Shown here: piece by piece, positions 31,465 through 41,300 of the stretch
Layout: every line of letters starts with the position of its first letter
Position numbering within the stretch: position 1 is the stretch's first letter
Source of the DNA: Pseudomonas sp. P818
GTDB lineage: Bacteria > Pseudomonadota > Gammaproteobacteria > Pseudomonadales > Pseudomonadaceae
Length of the DNA stretch: 64,000 nucleotides
Assembly (NCBI RefSeq): GCF_000418555.1
Contig: NZ_ATKM01000011.1
Location: forward strand, 310,001 to 374,000
Direction: 5' to 3'
Notes under the pieces: model-generated
The model's database searches: none
Told to the model about the DNA's origin: nothing
Seen by the model: the letters and a program-made list of their open reading frames with translations, nothing else
Program-made: the position numbers and the translations under genes

Positions 31465-32811
31465 TCAGCTCGCGGTTGCCGGCGTGCGGGGCGTACTCGC
31501 CACCTGGGCCACACCGGCCTCGAACTCTTCACGGAAATACTTGATGGCACTGCCCAGCGGCTCCACGGCACCTGGCGCATGCGCACAGAAGGTCTTGCCG
31601 GGGCCGAGGAAGTTGACCAGCCCCAGCAGGGTCTGGATGTCTTCGGCGCTGCCTTGCTTGCGTTCCAGGGCGCGGAGGATCTTCACGCTCCAGGGCAGGC
31701 CGTCGCGGCACGGCGTGCACCAGCCGCAGGACTCGCGGGCGAAGAACTCTTCCATGTTGCGCAGCAGGGAAACCATGTTGATCGAGTCGTCCACTGCCAG
31801 CGCCAGGCCGGTGCCCATGCGCGTGCCGACCTTGCCGATACCACCGGCGTACATCTGCGCTTCCAGGTGCTCAGGCAGCAGAAAGCCCGTACCGGCGCCG
31901 CCAGGCTGCCAGCACTTGAGCGTGTAGCCGTCACGCATGCCGCCGGCATAGTCCTCGAACAGCTCGCGTGCCGTGATGCCGAACGGCAGCTCCCACAGAC
32001 CGGGGTTCTTCACCTTGCCGGAGAAGCCCATCAGCTTGGTGCCGTGGTCTTCGCTGCCTGGGCGGGCGAGGCCCTTGTACCAGTCCACGCCCTGGCCAAT
32101 GATGGCCGGCACGTTGCACAGGGTTTCGACGTTGTTGACGCAGGTGGGCTTGCCCCAGACGCCGACGGCAGCCGGGAAGGGCGGCTTGGCGCGCGGGTTG
32201 GCGCGGCGGCCTTCCAGCGAGTTGATCAGCGCGGTTTCTTCACCGCAGATGTAGCGACCGGCGCCGGTGTGGACGAACAGCTCGAAATCGAAGCCGCTGC
32301 CGAAGATGTTCTTGCCGAGCAGACCGGCAGCCTTGGCTTCCTCGATGGCGCGGTTGAGGTTGGCGGCGGCGTCGACGTACTCGCCACGCAGGAAGATATA
32401 GCCGCGATAGGCCTTGAGCGCGCGCGCGGAGATCAGCATGCCTTCCACCAGCAGGTGTGGCAGCTGTTCCATCAGCAGGCGGTCTTTCCAGGTGTTGGGC
32501 TCCATTTCGTCCGCGTTGCACAGCAGGTAGCGGATGTTCATGGATTCGTCGGCGGGCATCAGGCCCCACTTCACCCCGGTGGGGAAGCCCGCACCGCCAC
32601 GGCCCTTGAGGCCGGATTCCTTGACGGTCTGCACGATGTCGGCCTGGGCCATCTCGGTCAGTGCCTTGCGCGCGGCCGTGTAGCCGTTCTTCTGCTGGTA
32701 TTCCTCCAGCCACACCGGCTGGGCGTCGTCACGCAGACGCCAGGTCAGCGGGTGGGTTTCTTCGCTGCGGGCGATGCGGTTGGCTGGGCCGATGGAGGTC
32801 AGGGTTTTCAT
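31465..32811 (-). CDS. nuoF: NADH-quinone oxidoreductase subunit F
   Basis: A 448-residue subunit that binds NADH and FMN, the entry point for electrons. The glycine-rich [14 protein letters not shown] is at about 70-83, a second nucleotide-binding stretch is [13 protein letters not shown], and the 4Fe-4S (N3) ligands are in [12 protein letters not shown] near residue 350. ATG at 32811 ([11 protein letters not shown]) overlaps the nuoE stop by 4 bp; the upstream open frame belongs to shadow sequence over nuoE. Confidence 0.96.
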   Translation of the reverse strand: MKTLTSIGPANRIARSEETHPLTWRLRDDAQPVWLEEYQQKNGYTAARKALTEMAQADIVQTVKESGLKGRGGAGFPTGVKWGLMPADESMNIRYLLCNADEMEPNTWKDRLLMEQLPHLLVEGMLISARALKAYRGYIFLRGEYVDAAANLNRAIEEAKAAGLLGKNIFGSGFDFELFVHTGAGRYICGEETALINSLEGRRANPRAKPPFPAAVGVWGKPTCVNNVETLCNVPAIIGQGVDWYKGLARPGSEDHGTKLMGFSGKVKNPGLWELPFGITARELFEDYAGGMRDGYTLKCWQPGGAGTGFLLPEHLEAQMYAGGIGKVGTRMGTGLALAVDDSINMVSLLRNMEEFFARESCGWCTPCRDGLPWSVKILRALERKQGSAEDIQTLLGLVNFLGPGKTFCAHAPGAVEPLGSAIKYFREEFEAGVAQVASTPRTPATAS

Positions 32812-33302
32812 TGGTAGGCCTCCAGCAGCTTGGCGACGCCGCCCGGTTGAACATCGCCGAAGGTGTCGTCGTCGATCATCACCGCCGGCGCCTTGTCGCA
32901 GTTGCCCAGGCAGCACACCGGCAGCAGGGTGAAACGCTGGTCGGCGGTGGTCTGGCCGAGACCGATGCCAAGTTGCTTCTGCATCTCACTGACCACCGAC
33001 TCATGGCCGCCGATGTAGCAGGTCATGCTGTCGCACACGCGAATCACGTGGCGGCCCACAGGCTGGCGGAAGATCTGGCTATAGAAGGTGGCCACGCCCT
33101 CGACGTCGCTGGCCGGGATGCCGAGGACTTCGCCGATGGCGTCGGCGGCACCGTCCGGCACCCAGCCGCGTTCTTTCTGGACGATCTTCAGCGCCTCGAT
33201 GCTGGCGGCGCGCGGGTCTTCGTAGTGATGCATCTCGTGCTCGATGGCCGAGCGCTCGGTTTCGCTGAGGGTGAAACGGTCGGTCTGAATTAGCGTGCTC
33301 AT
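32808..33302 (-). CDS. nuoE: NADH-quinone oxidoreductase subunit E
   Basis: A 164-residue thioredoxin-fold subunit carrying the 2Fe-2S cluster N1a beside NuoF. Ligands are visible as Cys90 and Cys95 (CDSMTC) and Cys131 and Cys135 (CLGNC). ATG at 33302 ([10 protein letters not shown]) lies only 2 bp after the nuoCD stop. The frame is open far upstream inside nuoCD, but that extension has low-complexity, non-family sequence. Confidence 0.96.
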   Translation of the reverse strand: MSTLIQTDRFTLSETERSAIEHEMHHYEDPRAASIEALKIVQKERGWVPDGAADAIGEVLGIPASDVEGVATFYSQIFRQPVGRHVIRVCDSMTCYIGGHESVVSEMQKQLGIGLGQTTADQRFTLLPVCCLGNCDKAPAVMIDDDTFGDVQPGGVAKLLEAYQ

Positions 33303-33304
33303 GA

Positions 33305-35086
33305 TCAGCGGTCCACGTCGGCCATGACGAAGTCGATACTGCCCAGGTAGGCGATCAGATCCGCCACCATGCTGCCGCGGATCACCGAGGGGATCTGTTG
33401 CAGGTGGGCGAAGCTGGGGGTGCGAATCCGGGTGCGGTAGCTCATGGTGCTGCCGTCGCTCGTCAGGTAATAACTGTTGATGCCCTTGGTCGCCTCGATC
33501 ATCTGGAAGGCTTCGTTGGCCGGCATGACCGGGCCCCAGGAAACCTGCAGGAAGTGGGTGATCAGGGTTTCGATGTGCTGCAGCGTGCGCTCTTTCGGCG
33601 GCGGCGTGGTTAGCGGGTGATCCGCCTTGTACGGGCCTTCCGGCATGTTCTTCAGACACTGGTCGATGATGCGGATGCTCTGGCGCATCTCTTCCACGCG
33701 CACCATGCAGCGGTCGTAGGCGTCGCCATTGGCGGCCAGCGGCACCTCGAACTCGAAGTGCTCGTAGCCGGAATAGGGGCGCGCCTTGCGCAGGTCGAAG
33801 TCGCAACCGGTGGCGCGCAGGCCGGCACCGGTGGTGCCCCATTCCAGCGCTTCCTTGGTGTTGTACTGCGCCACACCGATGGTACGGGCCTTGAGAATGC
33901 TGTTCTTCAACGCTGCCTTTTCGTATTCGTCGAGGCGCTTGGGCAACCAGTCGACGAACTCCTTGACCAGCTTGTCCCAACCGCGCGGCAGGTCATGGGC
34001 GACGCCGCCGATGCGGTACCAAGCCGGGTGCAGGCGGAAGCCGGTGATGGCTTCGATCACCTTGTAGGCACGCTGGCGGTCGGTGAAGGTGAAGAACACC
34101 GGGGTCATGGCGCCGACGTCCTGGATGTAGGTACCGAGGAACAGCAGGTGGCTGGTGATGCGGAAGAACTCGGCGAGCATCACGCGGATGAAGTCGACGC
34201 GGGCCGGCACTTTGATACCGGCGAGTTTCTCCACCGAGAGCACATAGGGCAGGTTGTTCATCACCCCGCCGAGGTAGTCGATGCGGTCGGTGTAGGGGAT
34301 GAAGCTGTGCCAGCTCTGGCGTTCGGCCATCTTCTCGGCGCCACGGTGGTGGTAGCCGATCTCCGGCACGCAATCGACGATCTCTTCGCCGTCGAGCTGC
34401 AGGATGATGCGGAACGCGCCGTGGGCAGATGGGTGGTTGGGGCCGAGGTTGAGGAACATGTAGTCCTCGTGCTCGCCACCGCGTTTCATGCCCCAGTCTT
34501 CGGGGCGAAAGCGTGCGGCTTCTTCTTCCAGCTGCTGTTTGGCCAGGGTCAGGCTGAACGGGTCGAATTCGGTGGCGCGCGCCGGATAGTCCTTGCGCAG
34601 CGGGTGACCTTCCCAGGTCGGCGGCATCATGATGCGGCTCAGGTGCGGGTGACCGGTGAAGGTGATGCCGTACAGATCCCAAACTTCGCGCTCGTACCAG
34701 TTGGCGTTTGGCCAGATGCCGGTGGCGGTGGGCAGGTTGAGGTCGCGCTCGGACAAGGCGACCTTGATCATTACGTCACTATTACGCTCCAGCGACATCA
34801 GGTGATAGAACACCGTGAAGTCGGCGTCCGGCAGGCCGCGACGTTGGGTGCGCAGGCGCTCGTCGACGCCGTGCAGGTCATAGAGCATCACGTAGGGGCG
34901 CGGCAGGTTGCGCAGGCAGGTGAGCACTTCGATGAGGCGCTCACGGGCGACCCAGAGAACCGGCATGCCGGTGCGGGTCGCCTGCAGGGTGAAACTGTCT
35001 TCGCCAAAGCGGGCTTGAAGTTCGGCGACGACGTCCTGGTCGTCAGCCTTGTAAGGCGGTATGGACACAACGGTGTCTTGAGTCAT
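33305..35086 (-). CDS. nuoCD: NADH-quinone oxidoreductase fused subunit C/D
   Basis: A 593-residue natural fusion: a NuoC (30-kDa) domain at about 1-185 and a NuoD (49-kDa) domain at about 205-593. The NuoC part ends with the signature [19 protein letters not shown]. The NuoD part starts [15 protein letters not shown], whose His and Tyr-side residues line the quinone site, and ends [12 protein letters not shown]. The C/D fusion is typical of enterobacteria and pseudomonads. A 63-bp gap separates it from nuoB. Confidence 0.97.
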   Translation of the reverse strand: MTQDTVVSIPPYKADDQDVVAELQARFGEDSFTLQATRTGMPVLWVARERLIEVLTCLRNLPRPYVMLYDLHGVDERLRTQRRGLPDADFTVFYHLMSLERNSDVMIKVALSERDLNLPTATGIWPNANWYEREVWDLYGITFTGHPHLSRIMMPPTWEGHPLRKDYPARATEFDPFSLTLAKQQLEEEAARFRPEDWGMKRGGEHEDYMFLNLGPNHPSAHGAFRIILQLDGEEIVDCVPEIGYHHRGAEKMAERQSWHSFIPYTDRIDYLGGVMNNLPYVLSVEKLAGIKVPARVDFIRVMLAEFFRITSHLLFLGTYIQDVGAMTPVFFTFTDRQRAYKVIEAITGFRLHPAWYRIGGVAHDLPRGWDKLVKEFVDWLPKRLDEYEKAALKNSILKARTIGVAQYNTKEALEWGTTGAGLRATGCDFDLRKARPYSGYEHFEFEVPLAANGDAYDRCMVRVEEMRQSIRIIDQCLKNMPEGPYKADHPLTTPPPKERTLQHIETLITHFLQVSWGPVMPANEAFQMIEATKGINSYYLTSDGSTMSYRTRIRTPSFAHLQQIPSVIRGSMVADLIAYLGSIDFVMADVDR

Positions 35087-35149
35087 GGTCTCGGTCGCTG
35101 TCGATCAACGTAGAAAGTGGGCGTGACGCTTGCGCAGGCAAGCATCGGC

Positions 35150-35827
35150 TCAGACTTCGTCGGGGCTACGCAGGTTGGTAACGGCGATTCGCTGCTCGCG
35201 TCGCTGCTCCTTCTGCGAAGGCATTTCGGCACGGTAGATGCCTTGATCGCCAACGACCCAGGAAAGCGGGCGGCGCTCCTGGCCGATGGATTCCTGCAGC
35301 AGCATCAAGCCTTGCAGGAACGCCTCCGGACGGGGCGGGCAGCCGGGAATGTAGACGTCCACGGGGAGGAACTTGTCCACGCCCTGAACGACCGAGTAGA
35401 TGTCGTACATGCCGCCGGAGTTGGCGCATGAACCCATGGAGATGACCCACTTGGGCTCCAGCATCTGCTCGTAGAGACGCTGGATGACCGGCGCCATCTT
35501 GATGAAGCAGGTGCCGGCGATGACCATGAAGTCGGCCTGGCGGGGTGATGCGCGAATGACTTCCGCACCGAAACGCGCCACGTCGTGCGGGGCGGTGAAG
35601 GCGGTGGTCATTTCCACGTAGCAGCAGGACAGGCCGAAGTTATACGGCCACAAGGAATTCTTGCGCCCCCAGTTGACCGCGCCGTTGAGCACGTCCGAGA
35701 GCTTGCCCATGTAGATGTTCTTGTGAACCTGATCCTCTAGCAGCGGGTCGGAGACGACCTCCCGCTGGCCGATCGGATACGCCTCGTTGGGCGCATTCGG
35801 GTCGACCCGAGTAAGTTTGTATTGCAT
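35150..35827 (-). CDS. nuoB: NADH-quinone oxidoreductase subunit B (cluster N2)
   Basis: A 225-residue subunit holding the 4Fe-4S cluster N2, the last electron carrier before quinone. All four ligands are present: the tandem Cys68-Cys69 in GLSCCYVEM, Cys134 in GSCANSGG and Cys163 in [11 protein letters not shown] at 35827 (MQYKLTRV) is preferred over a TTG two codons upstream. It is 10 bp from nuoA. Confidence 0.97.
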   Translation of the reverse strand: MQYKLTRVDPNAPNEAYPIGQREVVSDPLLEDQVHKNIYMGKLSDVLNGAVNWGRKNSLWPYNFGLSCCYVEMTTAFTAPHDVARFGAEVIRASPRQADFMVIAGTCFIKMAPVIQRLYEQMLEPKWVISMGSCANSGGMYDIYSVVQGVDKFLPVDVYIPGCPPRPEAFLQGLMLLQESIGQERRPLSWVVGDQGIYRAEMPSQKEQRREQRIAVTNLRSPDEV

Positions 35828-35837
35828 CGCCAAAGCC

Positions 35838-36251
35838 TCATTGTTTCAGCTTCGCCTGCCGTTCGCGACGTCCCTGCGGTGCCCAGTCGAGCGCGCCGAT
35901 ACGCCAAAGATAGACAAGACCTGCCAACAGAATTGCTATGAAAACTGTAGCTTCGATCAGGCCCGCCCAGCCGCTTTCGCGCACCGAGACTGCCCAAGCG
36001 AAGAGATAGAGGGCTTCAACGTCGAAGATCACGAAGAGCATCGCGACCAGATAGAACTTGGCTGACAGGCGCAGACGCGCGCTGCCGGTGGGAAGCATGC
36101 CCGACTCGAAAGGCTCATTCTTGCTGCGTCCCCAGGCCTTGCTGCCGAGCAGGCTGGAAAGGCCGAGCATGAAGGCGATGAGCCCGCAGACACCCAGCAG
36201 GAAAACAGCGAAAGCCCAGTTCTGGGACATGGTCGTTACCGCATCAGGCAT
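35838..36251 (-). CDS. nuoA: NADH-quinone oxidoreductase subunit A
   Basis: A 137-residue membrane subunit with three helices, first gene of nuoA-N. The conserved loop [18 protein letters not shown] is near residue 45-62, and [15 protein letters not shown] marks helix 2, with the acidic residues close to the quinone channel. The ATG at 36251 is used; a second ATG seven codons in (MSQNWAF) is possible. The promoter lies about 90 bp upstream. Confidence 0.95.
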   Translation of the reverse strand: MPDAVTTMSQNWAFAVFLLGVCGLIAFMLGLSSLLGSKAWGRSKNEPFESGMLPTGSARLRLSAKFYLVAMLFVIFDVEALYLFAWAVSVRESGWAGLIEATVFIAILLAGLVYLWRIGALDWAPQGRRERQAKLKQ

Positions 36252-36829
36252 GCCGGTACTCCTTGAACTAAGGAACGGCTTTTAATTTGTTAGTGGCCAG
36301 GCGCCGTCAAGGGCGCTGACGCAAAGTGTGTACACAATACTATGTGCAAGATAACTGTAAGTAAATTTTTCAGAGAAAAATTATTCCTGCAGTTCGCTCG
36401 TTTCTGTCGGACTTCTGATTGACTTGTCGCTTCGCTGCAATTTCTCGGCGACGCATCTGGCACGGCGCTTCTGGACTATAGCTGACGGTGCCGATCTGGC
36501 AATTACGCAGGTATTCATCCGGCTAATTTGCCTCATTTCGCGGCGTGATTGGCCTCGGCTAAATGAGCAATTCATTGCCACTTTGGTGTTAGGGCCAAAG
36601 CAGCAAAGCCGCTCGCCAAATTCCTTCGTTGCATAGGCCGCTGCCGGTCATATCACCAATCGTTATCCAGGCTATGGTGCCATTCACCTGATCTTGTACT
36701 AGCGTGCATGAATCGCCGTGGTGCGATGCCTCGCTGATCGAGCAGTACCCACCATCCGCTGGGTCTGCGCAGTTGCCCTGCCTGGGTATGCCGACCCTTC
36801 GAACGCATAACAACATGAGGGGGTTTGCC
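36252..36829. other. Gene-free region between nuoA and the pectin-acetylesterase-like gene
   Basis: This stretch separates two divergent genes. The nuo promoter (36337-36365) with an AT-rich flank to about 36390 lies on the left. The rest, about 36400-36810, has lower GC than its surroundings, no convincing ORF, and no promoter I can defend for the rightward gene. Confidence 0.55.
36337..36365 (-). promoter_or_regulatory. Predicted sigma-70 promoter of the nuo operon
   Basis: On the minus strand the -35 hexamer TTTACT (36360-36365) and -10 hexamer TAGTAT (36337-36342) are 17 bp apart. An AT-rich inverted repeat immediately upstream (36364-36382) resembles an UP element. The start site would be about 80 nt before nuoA, and a TGTGTACACA palindrome (36327-36336) overlaps it. 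Confidence 0.5.
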
Positions 36830-38227
36830 ATGCCCGTCGTCCGTTCCTTGCCGCGCGCCGTTGCCACTGTTCTCCTGCTGGCCCTTGGCGCGCCTGCCAG
36901 CGCCGAGCCGGGCGATTACAGCTTCTGGCAGAGCCTGAGCAACCTGGTCTCGCCGCCAAAGGCCGACAATCCGGTCACACCCGCGCAGCGTGTCGGGCCT
37001 TACCCGCTTCTGGCCAACCCGGCAGGTTTCAACAGTGGCTTCAATCCCGGCAATTACTACGGCTGGCAAACGATCCAGATGGCGCCGCAAACCGGTGCGG
37101 TGTGCGGCAATGGCTCGCCTTACAAGTTCTTCATCAACCGCGTGCCGAACACGCGCAACACCATCGTTTATCTGGAGGGAGGCGGTGCCTGCTGGGATTA
37201 CGCCAGCTGCAGTGGGCAAAGCGGCATCCGCGGGGCGCGCAATCCCGACGGCATAGCCGATGACTACATGTCGTTGCTCAACCCTGGCGCCAGTCTGGTG
37301 AGCCCCTTCGTCGTGCGTCTGCATCCCTGGACACGAGTGAAGACGCAGAACTGGAACATGGTCTATGTGCCGTATTGCACGGGTGATATCTACTCCGGCG
37401 ACAAGGTGGCGATCTACGAGGATCCACAAGGGGAAAATCCACCGCTGGTGTGGCACCACAACGGCTTGCGCAACATGCGCGCGGTGGCCGGATGGCTGAA
37501 GGACAATCTGCCGCGACCTACCCAGATGCTGACCACGGGCTGCAGTGCAGGGGGCGCCGGGAGCCTGACCAACTACGCCAATCTGCGTCAGGACATCGCC
37601 CCGGATCGCGGTTTCCTGATCAACGACGCCGGGCCGGTGTACACCGCCCTGGCCGGCGATAATCAGGCGTATCCGTCCTATCCATTGCAGGCCTTCATTC
37701 GCCAGGCCTGGGGGCTGGATGCCGCTCAAGGTCCGCTGCAGTACCTGCAGGCACGCCTGCCAGGCTTCAACCGCAACGACCTGGGCAGCCTGTACCCGGC
37801 GCTGTCGAGCAACCTGCCGGGCGACCGCATGGGGCACACGCACTTCTGGCAGGACCTGAACTATTCGTCCTATTCCTACGAGCGCTTCTATCCGGAGATC
37901 GTCAATGCGCCGAATCAGGCGGCCAAGGAGGCGTTGATCAGGCAGCGCTGGGCCACTGATACCACGCGTCTGCGCAGCCAGCTGGCCAGCCTGGGCAATG
38001 TCGGAGGTTATTTCCCGCAGTTCCGTAACGTCAACGAAAGCCACTGCACCAGCATCATCGAGTTCGCCAACTCCGATATCCAGGAGCAGAATCTGCAGTT
38101 GGATCACTTCGTCAGCAGCGTGCTCGATGGTAGCGGGCAGGTCCTGGATGCTTCGGAAAGCAGCGATGTGGCCGACCGCAACAAACCATTCAATCTGCTG
38201 TATTACCTGCTCGATCAACTGCTCTGA
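36830..38227 (+). CDS. Secreted pectin-acetylesterase/Notum-family hydrolase
   Basis: A 465-residue exported esterase of the PAE family, which removes acyl or acetyl groups from carbohydrate or lipid-modified substrates. The signal peptide (about 1-25) ends PASA before EPGDYS. The nucleophile elbow GCSAGG has Ser239, the oxyanion region LEGGGACWDY is near residue 118, and a C-terminal His lies in NESHCTSIIEF, so the catalytic set looks complete. ATG at 36830 has GAGG about 9 bp upstream; open frame further upstream lacks a signal. It converges on the PlcR-like gene and is not part of an operon. The true substrate in a pseudomonad is unknown. Confidence 0.75.
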   Translation: MPVVRSLPRAVATVLLLALGAPASAEPGDYSFWQSLSNLVSPPKADNPVTPAQRVGPYPLLANPAGFNSGFNPGNYYGWQTIQMAPQTGAVCGNGSPYKFFINRVPNTRNTIVYLEGGGACWDYASCSGQSGIRGARNPDGIADDYMSLLNPGASLVSPFVVRLHPWTRVKTQNWNMVYVPYCTGDIYSGDKVAIYEDPQGENPPLVWHHNGLRNMRAVAGWLKDNLPRPTQMLTTGCSAGGAGSLTNYANLRQDIAPDRGFLINDAGPVYTALAGDNQAYPSYPLQAFIRQAWGLDAAQGPLQYLQARLPGFNRNDLGSLYPALSSNLPGDRMGHTHFWQDLNYSSYSYERFYPEIVNAPNQAAKEALIRQRWATDTTRLRSQLASLGNVGGYFPQFRNVNESHCTSIIEFANSDIQEQNLQLDHFVSSVLDGSGQVLDASESSDVADRNKPFNLLYYLLDQLL

Positions 38228-38237
38228 GCAGAGCCGG

Positions 38238-38265
38238 CGCTGCAGCGAGCGGTTTCGCTGCAGCG
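38238..38265. terminator. Bidirectional hairpin between convergent genes
   Basis: CGCTGCAGCGA and TCGCTGCAGCG form a perfect 11-bp stem with a 6-nt loop. It fills the gap between the hydrolase stop and the stop of the minus-strand gene, and probably terminates both. Confidence 0.6.
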
Positions 38266-38922
38266 TTAGCTGTCTGGATCTTGCCGATAATTGCGCTCGC
38301 GTGCCTCCTGCAGGCGTTGCCTGAGGTACTGGTCGCGAGTGAGCCCGTCGGGGATGTTCTGCAGGGCGAGTACTTCCTCGACGATGCGTTTCTCTTCGGC
38401 TTTGTAGCGTTCGAAGTTTGGGTCGGGCCGTTGCGCCAGTCTGGCTTCGCGTTCGGCGCTGATGGTCTGATAGCGACTGATCAACGCTTGGGCGCGTCTC
38501 TTCTGTTCATTTTCGTCAGTGCTGACGGCCTTGATCAGGGCGATCTGCAGCAGCAGTGCTTCGCTCAGCGCCAATTCGCCTCGGCTTTCCATGGCGTCGA
38601 GGCCCTGACTCAATTCCTGCGCCTGGGCTTCGCGGTCGCTGCGGGCGAGCGTCTTGGCGTGCTCGATAAAGCCTCGGTAGCGCTGATGAAAATCCAGGCG
38701 CCGCGCTTGTTGCTCGACCTCCGGACTTGCCAGCAGCTGTCGCTGTTCGCGGCTGAGGTCGGTCGAGGTGGGCGGGGCGCTGCCTGGCTCTACGGAATGC
38801 GTCGGCTGTTGTTCCGGCTGAGAACTGACGGGTTCATCTGCACCGGGGCGTTGCCAGTACCAGGTGAGTGCTGCACAGCCAGCCAGAACGCAGCAGCCGA
38901 ACAGCAGGGCGGAGCGGGGCAT
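38266..38922 (-). CDS. Helical exported protein, possibly PlcR-like accessory protein
   Basis: A 218-residue protein. The N-terminal hydrophobic segment (about 4-23) contains a lipobox-like VLAGC at Cys16, so it is a lipoprotein or a membrane-anchored periplasmic protein. A Pro/Ser/Gln-rich linker (about 25-52) is followed by an almost wholly helical, Arg/Glu/Gln-rich domain with GLTRDQYLRQRLQEARER at the end. The architecture recalls lipase/phospholipase secretion chaperones such as PlcR, whose tail I recall as similar, but no phospholipase gene is adjacent. The only nearby exported hydrolase is the convergent PAE-like gene. Identity is uncertain. Confidence 0.6.
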   Translation of the reverse strand: MPRSALLFGCCVLAGCAALTWYWQRPGADEPVSSQPEQQPTHSVEPGSAPPTSTDLSREQRQLLASPEVEQQARRLDFHQRYRGFIEHAKTLARSDREAQAQELSQGLDAMESRGELALSEALLLQIALIKAVSTDENEQKRRAQALISRYQTISAEREARLAQRPDPNFERYKAEEKRIVEEVLALQNIPDGLTRDQYLRQRLQEARERNYRQDPDS

Positions 38923-39000
38923 GGGCGATCCTTGCGCGGGGTGATGCCTTGCAGCATAGAAGTCGCTGTGGAACCTTGCCTGTCCGCGTATCGAATGGGG

Positions 39001-39024
39001 CCCTCTCTCGCTTGCGAGAGAGGG
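39001..39024. repeat. Hairpin after phoX
   Basis: CCCTCTCTCG and CGAGAGAGGG form a perfect 10-bp stem with a CTTG loop, 8 bp past the phoX stop. There is no T-tract. It may be a weak terminator and resembles the hairpin repeat at 27100-27125. Confidence 0.5.
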
Positions 39025-39032
39025 CTGGCGGG

Positions 39033-41036
39033 TCAGAACAGCGGCTTGCCGTCTTCGCGGGTGACGATCACCGTGGCCGAGCGCGGGCGGCGGCCGGGGC
39101 CGTCCGGCCAGGTGCTGCGAAAATCGGTCGGGGTCGAGCCTTCACCCGGGTGCTGGATGTTGACGAACAGCGTGCGGAAGTCCGGCGTGGCGGTGATGCC
39201 GGTGACTTCGCAGCCCACGGGGCCGACCAAAAAGCGCTTCATCTCGCCGGTGGTCGGCTCGGCTACCAGCATCTGGTTGTTGCCGAACGGGCCATTGGCG
39301 AGCTGGCTGCCGCTCATGTCGGTCTGGATCCACAGCCGGCCTTCATCGTCGAACCACAGGCCATCGGGGCTGGCCAGGCGATTGTCGGCGGTCAGGGGTT
39401 TGCCATTGGGGTCGATGCTGTCACTTTCCGGGCCCGCCAGCAGGAACAGGCTCCAGACGAACTCACGACCGGCATAGTCGCGGCTCTGCTCACGCCAGCG
39501 GATGATGTGGCCGTAGGCGTTGGCCGGGCGCGGGTTGGCCGCGTCGACGACGGTGCGCGAGCTGTTGTTGGTGAGGGTGAAGTAGACATCACCGTTGTTC
39601 GGGTTCGCCGCGCCCCATTCCGGCCGATCCATCTTGGTGGCGCCGACGATATCGGCAGCCAGGCGAGTGTTGATCAGCACCTCGCCCTGGTCGGCGAAGC
39701 TGACCCCGGCAGCCTTGCAGGCCGCCTGGAAGGCCTTTTCCTTGATGTCCAGGGCCAGCCACTCACCCTTGCCGTTGGCCTTGAAGCGCGCCACGTAGAG
39801 GGTGCCCTCGTCGAGCAGGCTGCCGTTGCTGCGGCCCGGTACGTACTTGCCGCGGCTGACGAACTTGTAGATGTACTCGTTCTGCGAGTCGTCGCCGGAA
39901 TAGCACACCACCGGACGGCCCGGCTTGACCGGGGCGAACACCAGGCCCTCGTGGGCGAAACGACCCAGTGCGGTGCGCTTGACCGGCGTGGACTCCGGCG
40001 CGAAGGGATCGATCTCGACGATCCAGCCGAAGTGATTCGGCTCGTTGCGGTAATCGCCGGTCGCGTCGGCGGCCAGGCGGGTGGCATTGAAGCGCTGGAA
40101 TTCGTCGCCGGCCAGGTGATCCCAGCCGTAGCGGCTGGCGCTGCCCACGCCGTAACGGGTCATTTCACGCGGGCGTTCGGCATCGCCGCTGGCGAAGTAG
40201 CCCGCCCAGTTCTCCTCGCAGGTCAGGTAGGTGCCCCATGGCGTGAAGCCGTTGGCGCAGTTGTTCAGCGTGCCGCGGGTGGCGGTGCCATCGGGGCTGT
40301 AGCGCGTTTGCAGCAGGGCATGGCCGCGTACCGGGCCGCTGATCTGCATCGGCGTGGCGCCGGTGATGCGGCGGTTGCGAGCGCTGGGCAGCACCTCCCA
40401 TTGGCCGCGCACACGGCGCACTTCCACCACGGAAACCCCGTGGGCGTTGATTTCCTTGCGAACCTCATCGGCGCTGCTGCGCTTGCCGCCGACCAGTGTG
40501 GGGCCGTTGGGGTGTAGCAGCGGGGCGTCGATGTACTCGTGGTTGAGTACCAGCAGGCCGTGGTCGCTCTTGTGCCCGCCGCCGCGCTGGCCGTCGATGG
40601 GGAAGAAGTGCATGCCGTCATGGTGCATGCCGATCTGGTCGGCCTGATCGGCGGCGCTGTTGCCGGCGTTCTCCAGGAAAGCCGGGAAGCTGCCGCGAAT
40701 CGGCGTGCCCCAGGGGATGAAGGTGGTGGCCTTGTAGCCGGCCGGTACGCTGATGGTATCGGCACGGGTCACTGCCACCGGGCTGAACGGCAGACGCTTG
40801 CTGCGCTTTTTCAGGCGCTCGAGCAAATCCTTGAGCGGGTTGCCGGCGGCTTCGGCGGTGCCGGGCATGGCCACCCCGAGAAAACCCATGACGCCCAGCG
40901 CGGCGCCGCCGGCGACGACCTGGCGACGGCTCAGGCCAGCTTCGATAAGGTCATTGATATGGGGGTTGGCGGAGGTGTTGCTGAGCGGTTCATCACCATT
41001 GCCGAATAGCACGTCTTGCTCTTGTTGATTGCGCAC
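39033..41036 (-). CDS. phoX: PhoX-family alkaline phosphatase
   Basis: A 667-residue DUF839/PhoX protein. PhoX enzymes are exported calcium/iron phosphatases that release phosphate from organic phosphomonoesters. A twin-arginine signal (LSRRQVVAGGAALGVMGF, Arg37-Arg38) directs folded export; the mature part starts after about residue 64. Conserved PhoX stretches include NCANGFTPWGTYLTCEENW and YSGDDSQNEYIYKFVSRGKY, with metal ligands in the cysteine and acidic residues. A Pho-box-like site lies 53-70 bp upstream. It is a single-gene unit. The start at 41036 gives a normal long Tat n-region. Confidence 0.88.
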   Translation of the reverse strand: MRNQQEQDVLFGNGDEPLSNTSANPHINDLIEAGLSRRQVVAGGAALGVMGFLGVAMPGTAEAAGNPLKDLLERLKKRSKRLPFSPVAVTRADTISVPAGYKATTFIPWGTPIRGSFPAFLENAGNSAADQADQIGMHHDGMHFFPIDGQRGGGHKSDHGLLVLNHEYIDAPLLHPNGPTLVGGKRSSADEVRKEINAHGVSVVEVRRVRGQWEVLPSARNRRITGATPMQISGPVRGHALLQTRYSPDGTATRGTLNNCANGFTPWGTYLTCEENWAGYFASGDAERPREMTRYGVGSASRYGWDHLAGDEFQRFNATRLAADATGDYRNEPNHFGWIVEIDPFAPESTPVKRTALGRFAHEGLVFAPVKPGRPVVCYSGDDSQNEYIYKFVSRGKYVPGRSNGSLLDEGTLYVARFKANGKGEWLALDIKEKAFQAACKAAGVSFADQGEVLINTRLAADIVGATKMDRPEWGAANPNNGDVYFTLTNNSSRTVVDAANPRPANAYGHIIRWREQSRDYAGREFVWSLFLLAGPESDSIDPNGKPLTADNRLASPDGLWFDDEGRLWIQTDMSGSQLANGPFGNNQMLVAEPTTGEMKRFLVGPVGCEVTGITATPDFRTLFVNIQHPGEGSTPTDFRSTWPDGPGRRPRSATVIVTREDGKPLF

Positions 41037-41088
41037 GGAGGGCTCCTGGTTAGGCTGATCGACGGAGCCATGACGCTAACCAAGGAAA

Positions 41089-41106
41089 ACGACGGAATAG
41101 TGACAG
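41089..41106 (-). promoter_or_regulatory. Pho-box-like site upstream of phoX
   Basis: The minus strand reads CTGTCAC, 4 bp, CCGTCGT, against the PhoB consensus of two CTGTCAT units 4 bp apart (6/7 and 5/7 matches). Its position, 53-70 bp before the phoX start, suits PhoB activation. Confidence 0.6.
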
Positions 41107-41221
41107 CGGCTGTGCGCTGTTGCACAAAACTGCTTGGAGGGGCGGTTGGGTGCCGCTTCTTCGGCTGGTGCGCGGCCGCGCAGCCTGGCATGGCATGCAT
41201 GGCGCACCTGTCGCCAGACAT

Positions 41222-41246
41222 AAAAAAGCCCCGGCAGAGCCGGGGC
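41222..41246 (-). terminator. Terminator of aceA
   Basis: On the minus strand an 8-bp stem (GCCCCGGC / GCCGGGGC) with a 3-nt loop is followed by six Ts, 54 bp after the aceA stop. No further gene lies before phoX at 41036. Confidence 0.9.
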
Positions 41247-41300
41247 GGATTAGGCAAACAGGCTGCTGCGGATGCGTGGTCCGCAGCAGGGGAACCGTTC

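Noticed and set aside
33303..33980. Long N-terminal extension of nuoE
   Set aside because: It lies in another frame of nuoCD and has no NuoE homology; the ATG at 33302 gives the family start.
36458..36475. TGGCACGGCGCTTCT as a second sigma-54 promoter before the pectin-acetylesterase-like gene
   Set aside because: The -24 half is perfect but the -12 half reads TTCT instead of TTGC, so the invariant GC is missing.
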